DNA from: Lineus longissimus
Lineage: Eukaryota > Nemertea > Pilidiophora > Heteronemertea > Lineidae
DNA: 64,000 bases
Reading direction: 5' to 3'
NCBI RefSeq assembly: GCF_910592395.1
Contig: NC_088324.1
Span: 4,056,953-4,120,952, forward strand
The notes below the pieces were generated by a model. It was not told where the DNA came from and searched no databases. It was given only the letters and a program-made list of their open reading frames with translations. Positions 47,225 to 58,059 of the stretch are shown here, piece by piece. A program made the translations under genes and the position numbers. How positions within the stretch are numbered: position 1 is the stretch's first letter; every line of letters starts with the position of its first letter.

Positions 47225-47324
47225 ACAGTAGAAAGGTCATCAGTCTGTATGGTGTCTGACAAGTCCGAATGGTCTGCTGTTGGTGAACCACCCGGTGCGT
47301 CAGGCCCATTCAAGCTTTGCGAAG
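47225..47324 (-). pseudogene. Acidic exon, copy 4, truncated
   Basis: This starts after a TTACAG acceptor (47326-47325) and encodes SPTADHSDLSDTIQTDDLST, which corresponds to SNTTPPDDISTR of the other copies. Base-level similarity covers about 70 bases. Its 3' half and donor are missing; it runs directly into the pyrimidine tract of copy 3. Confidence 0.5.
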
Positions 47325-47329
47325 CTGTA

Positions 47330-48065
47330 ACAAATGCAAAATAAATGACAATTTTTTCTCAGGGCCACATCTGATGCAATGGCTTACCAAAGCATTCCTT
47401 CCTCTTAATCTTCTTAAGTCTTCTTCACCAAATTAGGAATGCAACTTCATCACATCATCACACATGGCAATAATAAATGATATAATTCAGATGAAATTAA
47501 AGGGGGCATAGCATCCAACATTACCTAATTCTTACCGGTAAATAGGCTACTGTGTCTAAGAAATGGAAATGGTTAAATGCATTACTTTAATTTGGCCTGG
47601 GCCACTGTAACAGTCACCAAATCCCCCTGGAACCATAGCCGCACAATCAACTATACAGCTTACCCTGACATAAGGCAGGGTATTGTGTCCGGGACTTAGA
47701 TAGGACTACCATATCTATCACACCGCTCAGGGATAGAGCCTATGGATCCTTACGAGCCAACATTCTGGTCCACTACAGAATCTCCTGTAGAAATATTGAT
47801 GTATTTGAATTTGAATTTATTTTTTGCGACCACTCAAAATACATCGATACATTACATAATAAAATTTACATTGGGAGTGGTCGGGGGCACAACAAAAGAT
47901 CAGAAAGATTGCTGTCATGTTGTGCCCCAACCGATTCTTGACCGATTCTTGAGTAGCCTGTTTAAAGAATTAGTTGCGCATTTTTGCCATATCCCTGCAA
48001 TCGTGATTAATTCCAATCAAAATAGTTAGCAATATCATAAAACAAAGGTGAGAACAAAACATTAC
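47330..48065. other. Intron, nothing supported
   Basis: AT-rich intron between the acidic exon set and the exon at 48066. No mobile element ends were recognised. Confidence 0.3.
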
Positions 48066-48413
48066 CTGTCACAAATCTATCAAGATCTTGAAGCAATTCA
48101 TCCATCAGCATAAGAAAAACTTTTCCTTGCCAATCTACATCCACGAGTTCTTCACGAAAGATATTCATGACAGCTTGGAAAAAATAGTCATCAGAATTGT
48201 AGATGTCCGCCAAATCAGCATGTCGCTCGGAAGTGATCCACTGTTCATCTGTCTTTGGTCTAAGGAGAGTAGTGGCCGATCTATAGTTCTGGATTGCTGA
48301 CTCCCACATTGCTCGTAATTGACCCCTTTTTGATTTTTTCACGTATTCCAGGTAGTTGTCAATCTTGCAGTGGGTAGTATGGCGAGTCCTCTGATCCATA
48401 ATGCGAGAGTTTG
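48066..48413 (-). CDS. Helical exon of the SET/recombinase gene
   Basis: A 348-base exon, phase 1-1, with TTACAG acceptor (48415-48414) and GTAATG donor. It encodes NSRIMDQRTRHTTHCKIDNY, then WESAIQNYRSATTLLRP, and ends LLQDLDRFVT. It is rich in predicted helices and charged residues; no family is recognised. Phases join it to the exon at 48917 on one side and to the acidic exons on the other. Confidence 0.6.
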
Positions 48414-48916
48414 CTGTAAGTTAGGAAAGATTTTGAATTTGAATTCAATAGCACACACAAATGGCACAGCAATTGCCTGGCTAATACATTATACTCTCAT
48501 TATACTGCCAGCATGGCACCAGGCAGCTGATGCTGGTGCTCTCATCTTGCTTTTATGCATTCCATGTTTACCGAGGCCACTTTGTCCCACATATTTCTGT
48601 CCCATCGTATTATTGCTGATGTTCGCAACAGCGCATTTGTCAGTGTTTTTGTATAGTGTTGCAATGATCATTTTTCACAGTCCTTCACTAGTTGAAATCA
48701 ATAAGAATTTTAAAAATATTACTGCAGAGCTTGGGTCACCAATCTAGTGTCCCTTTCGGACACTTTCAGAACGGAATACGGTGTGCCATTTCATTGTAAA
48801 CGTTATGGGGAGAATACACCTTGAGCACATTTCCCTCGAAGTTTTTGAACTATGATATCCTTCTGGAAATGCAAAGCAGTCAGTGAAAAAAATATGCTCA
48901 TATGAAAAAAACATAC

Positions 48917-48991
48917 ATGCATTATCAGTGTCATCTTTTCTTGCTTCAACAACACGCGCCATGTACTTGTTTGGATGTGCAGGCTTCCATT
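48917..48991 (-). CDS. Short exon of the SET/recombinase gene
   Basis: A 75-base exon, phase 1-1, with TCTTTTCAG acceptor and GTATGT donor. It encodes WKPAHPNKYMARVVEARKDD then TDNA. The next exon upstream is not identified. The nearest known coding exon (SET exon 2) ends in phase 0, so at least one linking exon must lie between 48992 and 53765 if they belong together. Confidence 0.5.
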
Positions 48992-49694
48992 CTGAAAAGA
49001 AACCATCTGACTCAGTGCATTGTATTTTTCATCGGTGAGCCGGCCGCCAGGTTCATCTTTGAAATGAGTCAACATTGGTAGTTTGAGGTATTTTAGTCTA
49101 AGAATAGAAATTAAACCCTCGACTTTGGACCTTGGACCACAGGTGAGCCAAAGACCCAGACACACTTCGCTGGAAAACCATCGAAGAAACTTGTAGCAGA
49201 TTCACCTAAGTGCTGTATTACAGGGGATGACTTCTAATGGCATTATGCAGTCAAATGGCGACATTGTAAACTAACTCATAGGATATCATTTAACAAATGA
49301 TGAGGAAGGACATCCAAGAAATGAGGGAATCTCAAGAGCCGTCTATTGCCAGAGCTTATGACAATCAGCAAACGGTCCCTGTTTGGAATCTGTGTACTAC
49401 GGGGATTTGAGTTGGTCCCCATTGGCCTGGATGGTACACACTTTAAGTTTAAAGGAAAAAACAGTGAAAACAAATTTTCAACCTGCAAGACCAAAACCTG
49501 GAGTAGCAAACCTCTGAACTGTTTTCAAACTGGATTGTTCAACAAAAACAAGAAAATACCATAAAGATAATTTGTTCACTTGCAAAGTATACAAAAATTG
49601 CACAATGGTTCTAACCACCAAAGAGTTTACAGGATGCTGCATTTTGACCACTATTTCATTTTTTACTATGCTGATACTAGCCACTGGCATTTGT

Positions 49695-50815
49695 GTAAAT
49701 GAAATGGCCAGGGCCATTGTGCTCACCTCATGTGGAGGAAAGATGGATAAAGAGCATGGTCTTGTGTCATGTAGTGTAAGGTTTGATGTAGGTCCAAGCA
49801 ATTACAATTTCCCCAAAATGGCCAATTTACAGTACATTCGACCTCTGTGACCTTGAAAAGTAGGTCAAATCAAAGAAGACCCGGATGACACATTGAATGG
49901 ATGTTAGAATTAGATGTACCTATGATATAAAATTGGTGCCAATCGGGCAAGTCATTACTAGGAATAATGGCATTTTGAAGAATTTAGGATTTGGCCCCCT
50001 CCCTGGAGGCCAAATGGCAAATCAGATCGCACCAAACTTCGGTACCTGAGATCACCTGACCAAGGGGTACATGTGTACTTAATTTGTGATCAATAGTCAT
50101 TGCAGTTAAGAAACATGCCATAGTTACGGCCTGACGGCGAATTTACGCCATTTGACCTCTGTGACCTTGACAAGAAGGTCAAATTAAAAACCTGTGTGAC
50201 ATATACTGTATGGTGGTTAGATGTACCCATGATATCAAATTGGTGGCAATCGGGCAAGAAGTTAAGGAATAATCACATTTTTAAGGTTTTTGGATTTTGC
50301 CCCCTGGTGGTCAAGTGGTGAATCATATTGGACCAAACTTTGGTCCCTGAGATCACCTGACTAAGGGGTAAATGTGTACCAAATTTGGTATCAATAGTCA
50401 TTGCAGTTTAGAAACGTGCCATCGTTACATCCTAACAGCTAATTTACACCATTTGACCTCTGTGACCTTGAAAAGGAGGTCAAATCAAAAACCCGGAGGA
50501 TATGTGATGCACCTTTGCTAGAAGTACCTACCATATTTTTTTCAAAATTTCCCGACTACTATTAAGGGAGATATTGCATATTTTCACTTTTAACGTTTGG
50601 CCCCCTGGTGGCCAAACCATGAAACGAATCGGACCGAAACTTGGTCTCCCAGGTGTCATTACATAAGGGTACATGTGTACCAAGTTTCAACTCAATAGCT
50701 CTAACAGTTACGAAACGTGCCCTGCTAACGGACGACGGACGACGACGACGACGACGACGACGGACGACGGACGCCACGGTATGGGATAAGCTCACCTCTG
50801 CTAAGAGGTGAGCTA
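49695..50815. mobile_element. GCTCACCT/AGGTGAGC element (copy C)
   Basis: A near-identical relative of the copies at 25838 and 31118, with scattered single-base differences and a much shorter CGA run (50728-50770). The edges are AAATGAAATGGCCAGGGCC and GAGGTGAGCTAA. Flanking DNA differs from that of the other copies, so this is a separate insertion. Confidence 0.85.
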
Positions 50816-51394
50816 AAAAAGGTTAAATGCTATGAGACAGACTACAAAGTACAATGTATACAAAGTAGGCAAAAACACAGTGAGAGGTCCCTTTTTCTTT
50901 TCTGACTTGGCTCACACCCAGCAACATGAACAAGTTATATTTACGGTATTGTAAAACAAAAAGGTGGACACTTCTTAAAAACATACCGATAGCATTCTTT
51001 TCCTTAAAAAAACATGGAAAATACAGCATGATTGACAAATTGATTTAGAATTCAGAAGAACACAGTGCTCACACATGCTGAGTAAATCAACGGTGCTTCC
51101 GTAAAAGTTACGACCGTGAGAAATTTCTGAACGTCCATTTTTTTTACAAAAGTTAGGATCACGAAAAGGTGCTGCACACATAAAAGCAACTTGATTACCA
51201 AATCATTTTAAAGATACTTAGGATTAAAATCAGGCCATTTTCCCACTTGCTGCAGATAAGTTATTATGAGAAGCATGTATTGGAAGCAAAAAACAAAATT
51301 ATCTTCTTTAATTAGTGCACAAGAACAGTGGATTTGCACAAGGTGCATAAAAACAAGGAAAACATGCACAGAATCCTTAATACTTTAGACCCAT

Positions 51395-51560
51395 GTGTAG
51401 ACATACGTGTATATTGTGGCAATTGGGGACGTCCCCATTTGGAAGTCCGCACTATCCAGACAAATGTGGACCTTCACCTTGTGTGTGTTGAATTCATACC
51501 ATACAATCATGACAATTGGGGACTGAACGTATTAGGCCAAATGGTGACGTACTTTTATGA
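51395..51560. repeat. GGGGAC dispersed repeat, left part
   Basis: AATTGGGGACGTCCCCATTT through GGACTGAACGTATTAGGCCA and ATGGTGACGTACTTTTATGA. The right part of the same copy (GCCAATTGGGGACGTCCCCA to GTCCCCGTTTGACAC) is at 52215-52300. The two are separated by an insertion that starts near 51588. Confidence 0.65.
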
Positions 51561-51587
51561 AGTTCAATCAAAGTCATTATTAAAGGA

Positions 51588-52203
51588 TGCTAATGCCCGA
51601 TGTCCACAACGTATTTTCTATTAATAAATATCTATTAATAAATATCTAAGTTAGAAAATTAAACGCCCCGGTGTCCATGGTGTAGAAATCTACGTTCTTT
51701 TCGAACATGGCACCCGTCCAGTCGAGACTACGACGTGCGATGGCCATCACAGCTGTCGTATTGGCAGCTGACATAAAGAAAAAGAAGAAAAAACGACGAC
51801 GACCTGGGGCATTATGGACCAGGAAGTGGATTTTAAGACGATCGGAAAAGGGGTATTCCTCTATGAGGACCTCCACCTCTTCCTGTTTCAAAACCATGTT
51901 TGCATGTGAAGTACAGCAGTAAGCTAGGCCCTATATCTTCTAACCATTACCATTTCTACCTTCATACGCAATAATAGGACTGATACTATGTAATTGGCTA
52001 TGACAACGACCCATCGACAGTTCCATTCAATTATTCAATCTTTTGAATTGAGCTCTAGAGAGTTAATTGTTCAATAGAAATTTATAAACCTGCTGTCCAC
52101 GTCCCATAAGCAAAAATATTTCTACTAATAAATCTACACGGATTACCCCGCTGTCCACGATGTATTTTTTCTAAGTTAGAAAAATACGCCGTGGACAGCG
52201 GGC
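51588..52203. mobile_element. Composite insertion with GTCCAC inverted ends and Harbinger-like coding fragment
   Basis: The left edge is around GCCCGATGTCCACAACGTAT and the right edge is the hairpin at 52147-52202. On the + strand 51707-51922 reads AADIKKKKKKRRRPGALWTR then KWILRRSEKG, and in another frame GVFLYEDLHLFLF. This resembles the N-terminus of PIF/Harbinger transposases (basic run, W-x-R-x-W-L-x-R-R, then a helix). A one-base shift breaks it. Assignment is tentative. Confidence 0.4.
52147..52202. repeat. Near-perfect hairpin
   Basis: CCCGCTGTCCACG, a short A/T-rich arm and loop, then the complement ending CGTGGACAGCGGG; the 56 bases form one stem-loop. Related half-palindromes are at 51588-51605 and 51660-51680. 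Confidence 0.85.
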
Positions 52204-52329
52204 ATAAAACTGCCATTTGCCAATTGGGGACGTCCCCATTTGGCACGAAGTCCCCAGACTGACAGGGCCAGGTGGGTTTCTGTCCCCGTTTGACACAAAA
52301 CACAAAGACACACACAGGTTTGTTTCTAA

Positions 52330-53765
52330 TCATTGTCCTTGGAACCAGAAAATTCTATTAACTTCTTCATGGTTAATTGTTGCTTAAAAATCATTGGAAG
52401 ATTGGCATTTTGCTTTCAACCTGTTGGTGGCAAGATTCCTTCAGTGACTCTCCATTGTCCATGTTGTCCCCAGCCAACAAAAGTAAAGGTCATATTAGTT
52501 ATTGACACTGGGCTGTGGTTAACAACAGGATTGATAGGCCCTTTCAATAACAATGCTTTTCCAGGGTGACTGGGGTCATGGAGGATGAGTCAATCTTGTG
52601 GTCAGCATGGTTACCTAATGCCACTTATCCTTTTTTTTGTTGAGGGCAATGGCACTCTCTCAAGGGATCTTGCCTATAACAGATTGGAAGAAACATGCCT
52701 ATCTTTCAATGTTTTTTTTCATAATAAACCATGAAGAAATGAAAAGAAATTTCTAATTCTTAGGAAAATGATTAGAAAAGAACCTGTCTACACACGGGTC
52801 TAAAATATTTAGGAGTCTGTGCATGTTTTCCTTGTTTTTATACAGTTTGTGCAAATCCATTGTTCTTGTGCATTAATTATGGAAAATATTTTGTTTTTTT
52901 GCTTCCAATGCATGCTTCTCATTACAACTTATCTACACCAAGTGGGAAAATTTTAATCCTAAGTATCTTAGGTGTGCAGCACCCTTCCCAACCTCCATGC
53001 ATTCACGACATTTGACCAATACCAATGTACTCCACCATGACAAAAAGTATATAAAGCCCTGATTTCTGACAGATTTGAAAATAAACATAACCAAAAAAAA
53101 CCATTGAAGTGGCAAAATGGTAAGTGGGTGAGGTCAAGTTCTGAGGTATCCCAAGTGAGTCATGTCACGTGACAGGTGATTTGCGGCTTTGTCGCTTTGG
53201 AATGCTGGTGAGGGGGTTGAGGATTAAGACAGCACTGGAGTATCACATATACTGGGGAGGCACCTGATATGTTTCCGAAACCATTCTTAAGAAAGTGTTG
53301 TGCAGCCTGCCCCGATTCACTGTGTCAATGATCTGCATGCCTCGAATGCTTTCTGAGCTGGAGAAAATGTTTTTATTCCCCATCTTTTTAAATCTTCGGC
53401 ACAAAACATGCAAAGGAGACTGACTTCACTTGGGATACAGATTTTAGCGAACTGTTGGGTGTTAGTGTAACACTTTCACCATGGGTCAGTGACTCTCAGG
53501 AGCTCTTTACTTCTATTTATAGCCATTGTAGCCAAAACTTAAGTTATGCCAAGTTGGGTAAACCTTCAGGAAATTTGGCTAATTTTTTCCTATGGTACTA
53601 GAGTATCTATTACATTGCATTAGAACTTGTTTGTGTGATGGGGAAAATTAGCCTGAAAATCTTCAATTTGGCTAAAACTTTTCGAAGTATAGAGTGGCTC
53701 CTGAAAAAGCAAATGAAATCCCTGTAAATGGAAAACAAAATTGAAAGAGGAAAGGTGAAACATAC
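52330..53765. other. Long intron or spacer, nothing supported
   Basis: AT-rich sequence with no convincing exon. The linking exon expected between SET exon 2 and the exon at 48917 was looked for here and in 48992-52330 and not found. Confidence 0.3.
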
Positions 53766-53967
53766 CCAAGGAAGCTCCTTTAGCCCGTAATCATACAATA
53801 TTTCCTCCCCTGGTGGGATGTTTCTGATGGCACATAACATTAGGCGTGGAGTTCCACTTCCATCCACCTTCACTTTCATTCTTGCATTCTGCTCCTTTTT
53901 TCTTCCGTGGTTGACAAGGCGACCAAAACTTTCTTCATCTCTCTCAGGTTCTTTGGTGGCGTCCATG
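53766..53967 (-). CDS. SET domain exon 2 (KMT5A/SET8-like)
   Basis: A 202-base exon with TTTGCAG acceptor (53969-53968) and GTATGT donor. Joined to the exon at 54958 it gives GKEW + C + MDATKEPERDEESFGRLVNH, matching the CVDAT...GRLINHS region of KMT5A (histone H4 Lys20 monomethyltransferase). GTPRLMLCAIRNIPPGEEIL and YDYG follow, the SET core that ends with the catalytic-site Tyr. The NHS motif reads NHG. The C-terminal ELPW resembles the short post-SET helix of KMT5A, and no post-SET cysteines are seen. The product would methylate lysine with S-adenosylmethionine in the nucleus, if active. Confidence 0.85.
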
Positions 53968-54957
53968 CTGCAAAGTTATTTGATGTAGTAAGTAGACATA
54001 AAATCCTACTTTCTTAGTTAAGTTTGAAAATAACACACGGAAAGTGTGTAACTGGTAACTGGTATGAATGTCCCTGTTTGTTGATGCGTCCCCATTATGC
54101 TAGATTTCTATGCAGAGGTGTCCCCTTTTGACATCTTACAGTGACCTTGACGAGTCCTTGCTGGGAGTGCCTGGCCATGAAAATTTCATGGAAATCCGAC
54201 CAGTAATTCATGTAATAAGGAATGCCCGCTAGTGGCAAAACTGAAGAAGTTTTTTGGGACAATTTTTTCCTCTTGTTCCGCTAGGTTCGAGACATCACGT
54301 CATACCCTGTGTCAGGCATTATTGATGTCGATGTCATGCACGACGTCACACCATTCGCAGTCATGTGGTGCACTGTGTCACACTGCTGGACCATTGGATT
54401 TTCATGTTTAATCCCTAATTACTCAGTTGTTTCACCCGACACATGAGATATGTACCTCATTGGCGTCTCCCCTGTGTCCAAATTTGCAAGGGTGAACGGA
54501 TGATTGCCAGAATGACAGCCAGAAATAACCAAAAATGTAAATATTGTAGGCATTTGCCGCTTATGGACGCGTCCCCAACAATAGGTAATACAAAACCTTG
54601 GTATCGAGAGGTAACCAGAGGTGTCCAGTTTACGTTTGAGACCTCCCTAAGCTTGATAGGTTGAATATTTCAGAACTGATGGGCTTTTCCTGAAGATGAC
54701 ATTTGACATTTTATGTAAACGTTGACCCCAATCATTTGCTTGGATCTTTGAATCAAAATTGCTATAATCATGCTTTAAAATTATAATTCAGTAGGATTAA
54801 CAATGGTTGTCTACCAAAACTACTTCATTCTGGGTCTGACTCAAATGAGCTGTTTTGGGTCTGTTCCACCTGATGGCAGACCCTTAAATTCAACATCAAA
54901 CAGTAAATTCCCAAATATCAGTGGATGAGCTAATACTAGAAAATCTTCTTTACTTAC

Positions 54958-55111
54958 CACCATTCCTTTCCCGAATGTTGAAAAAAAAACCGAAAAACAC
55001 TTTCGACCTCCTTCTCCCTCTTCTCTCCTTCTTCACCGGAGATAAGTTCCCCCACATATTCGCAAATTTCTTCTCCAAGCAATATTGGGGTTCTTGTACG
55101 TACACCTCGTC
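54958..55111 (-). CDS. SET domain exon 1 (KMT5A/SET8-like)
   Basis: A 154-base exon with GACTTCAG acceptor (55113-55112) and GTAAGT donor, ending in phase 2 as exon 2 requires. It encodes RGVRTRTPILLGEEICEYVG, then ELISGEEGEKREKEVESVF and FFQHSGKEW. GRGV, EYxGELI and the F-x-F-x-x-x-x-x-x-(W/Y)C strand are the SET-N region of KMT5A-type enzymes. The first Gly comes from the preceding exon (phase 1). A candidate donor at 57065 (ITGG) has the right phase but is unproven. Confidence 0.8.
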
Positions 55112-55113
55112 CT

Positions 55114-57535
55114 GAAGTCATAAAAAGATATGCACAGAAAGTGAGACAAGCTTGATAAAGGTATACATGCAAACAAGGCTCGAAATAAGTGGATTCGCAT
55201 CGCAGTTTGCCACACAAATATTAGGTTGCTCCTCAAAAACATCACATGATTAGCATTTTTTGGTACACAATTTATTCATCAAAGCAATGAAATCAATAGA
55301 TTTGGTACGTGAAACTTCCACCTAGATAGAATTGCTCCTCAAATGAAAAAATCTATTTCGAGCCTTGTGAAAACAAAAATGAGCGTATGCAGCTGAGCAC
55401 TGAATCCACACCTTCAATGCCAATGGCCAAGGAAGATTGCTGGAACTGGAGTTTAACTATATGGTACCTGAAGAAGATTGACCATCAGGTGTTGCCTGGT
55501 GGTGAGGTTGGATGAACTGGCTAATTGGTCCTAAACGATGCCTAAAATGAAAAATCACTTTTTGACCCCTTTTAAAAAATATCTAAGAATACCAAAGAGA
55601 GTCCTCCTGTTCATTCAAAATACAAAATAGTGTGTCCTGAGGTCACCTCACAGAAATTTCACTTTGGCATGTTATTGGATTACTGAGCTATGGGGATGTT
55701 AACATGCTATAATGAATTTTGCTACATTGTTTAGGTGGAATTTAAAATTTAATCCAAGTACCTTGATTGACAATGTACAAAATTCACTTGAGGAAGACTT
55801 CTCCATGTCTCTATTGGACAATCTGGTAACCTTTGGGTGCCTAATTCATCCAAATAACCCAGTTTCTGACATGCAACCATGGCTCTTCTCAGCAAGGCAA
55901 CTGAGTAGCGAATAAAGAATATAGATGAATTACAGAAACATCAATGGTCGGCTTTGACAAAAATCATTGCGAGAAAGGACACTAAAAAGCTTCATGACCC
56001 ATCGGATGGAGGCTGCCATCTTGGCGTTTACCTCAACAACCAGCAAGCCGAAACCCGGCTAGAACGAGGTCGCTGATTGGCTGAAAATGTTGGTACCATA
56101 TATTTAAACTCCAGCAATATTCAACCTATCTTACACACTAATGTCATTTTCGCGTTGTGCCGTTGGCGCCGTGTGGTGTTGAACCCTCCAATCGCATGCA
56201 ATCGAAGCAGTGGTTTGGGGAGAAGAGTATGCGATCGAAGTGTTACTTTAGCAAGGTTTACAGCTTATTTCTCACTGGCAGGTTTGCAAAAACATGCCGC
56301 TTTGTGGACAGAATGAACCAAAAAATTCCAAAACGTGCGCTTTTTGTTTTTTTTGCACCATGTTACTAGTCTTTTTTGTGGGAAAAAAAAAGTTCAAGCA
56401 ATATTTGAGACCCTATAGAGAGCTGTTTACATTTGGTTTAGGGAAGTCCCTTTTAGGAACTATAATAAATAAAGAGTACCAAAATTTCTGGACCCGTTCC
56501 TATTTTTTGGGGCGTCCCTATTTTTCAGGTTTTTCCCCCACAGTTTGGATAATGTTTTCCCTGTTTTTACGCACATTTTGCAATCTATTGTTTTAGCCCA
56601 GTGATAAACAAAAATCTTTCACTTTCATGTGATAGAACTTCACAATACTTGTTCAGCCCTAGGAGGAAAGATTTTTAGGATGTTTTGTTTTTATGTCCTA
56701 AAATTGACTTGGTAAAAAAGTTTCTTAACCAAACATGACCTTTTCTTATATTGCAACATTAGTGTGTAAAATTTTTGGTACCACTGTCAACTCTGTACAG
56801 TGGGTGTTACATATAATTTAAAGCTTGAATTCAAAACTTGAATGAATTCTGTACCACGGAAGTGCTATTATCTAACTGATAGGAATAAAGTTACTGCGCG
56901 CACCGTTTAGGCGTTATAAAAAAAACTGTGGACGTCCCAGTCATGCCAGTTGGACAGTGTCATGACAGTGTGACATGGTGTGTGTTCATATTCGTGACCC
57001 AAATGCTTCCAGATACATGAACAATGAAGAAAGGGCATTTATGAACTAAAAAGATTTAGGCTCACCTCCAGTTATCAAAGAAGACTGCATAGGCCTGTGC
57101 ATCACATTATGTCGCATGAGGCATGTTATGTAAATTTGGTAAATAAACCAATGCATATGGAATTGCATCATCCCCTTGACAAAGGGAAAGAGCAGACAAT
57201 AAGTCTGCAAATGAATAGAAGATAATGATATCAAAGCCTGCAAAGACAAAGTCAGAACAATCCAATGAAAGATCAGAAAATGCCTCTAGAGCCAATGTGA
57301 AGGAATGATGATCAAAAAAGACAAAACAGGGCAGTAAGGCAGCTGGCATTGTCATGATTCATGTGACATTTTGTGCGACAGGCATTCATTGACTCAAACT
57401 GTAGACTCTGAAACAATAAAACAAAAAAGAAAATTCTTTGCTTTCCTAATCTGGCTGAAGTGGAAGAGCTTGATGGATTGGACCCACAAAAGATAGAAAT
57501 AGATGGATGGTGTCGCTTTTCCGCAACATATGTTT
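55114..57535. other. Upstream of the SET exons, no firm exon
   Basis: The gene must have more 5' exons. One candidate ends at about 57066 on the minus strand with a GTGAGC donor in phase 1 (PMQSSLITG then G), which would join in frame to the SET exon. It has no clear upstream limit. No repeats with target duplications were recognised here. Confidence 0.3.
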
Positions 57536-58059
57536 TCCTCAAATAGATGCATACCGTTTTTCCTAAATAGATTAGGTCGCGAAATAGACGGATGGTGTCG
57601 CTTTTCCGCAACAAATGTTAGTTCCTAAAATTGCCGATTGGTGGAGCGCGCGAATCATTTTAATGACGACGACAACGTCAAGTTGATTTTTCTCATTGCG
57701 GTAAGCGGCAACAATCAATCCAAAGTCCGACTGTTTTCATGCATGTCATGATGATGAGATGCATACCGTTTTCCTAAATAGATTAGGTCGCGAAATAGAC
57801 AGATGGTGTCGCTTTTCCGCAACGAATGTTAGTTCCTAAAATTGCCGATTGGTGGCGCGCGTGAATCATTTTAACGACGACGACAACGTCAAGTTGATTT
57901 TTCTCATTGCGGCAAGTGGCAACAATCAATCCAAAGTCCGACTGTTCTCATGCATGTCATGGTATTATCAGTGTTTTTTCTTAAATTCTCCCAATACATT
58001 CACTATAAATGCTGTGTTATAGCAATAGCTAATGTTGACGTCGTCGCAGATACACACAT

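Noticed and set aside
53610-53765. Extension of the SET exon beyond ELPW
   Set aside because: The residues after the GTATGT donor are hydrophobic intron-like sequence with no match to the SET family end.
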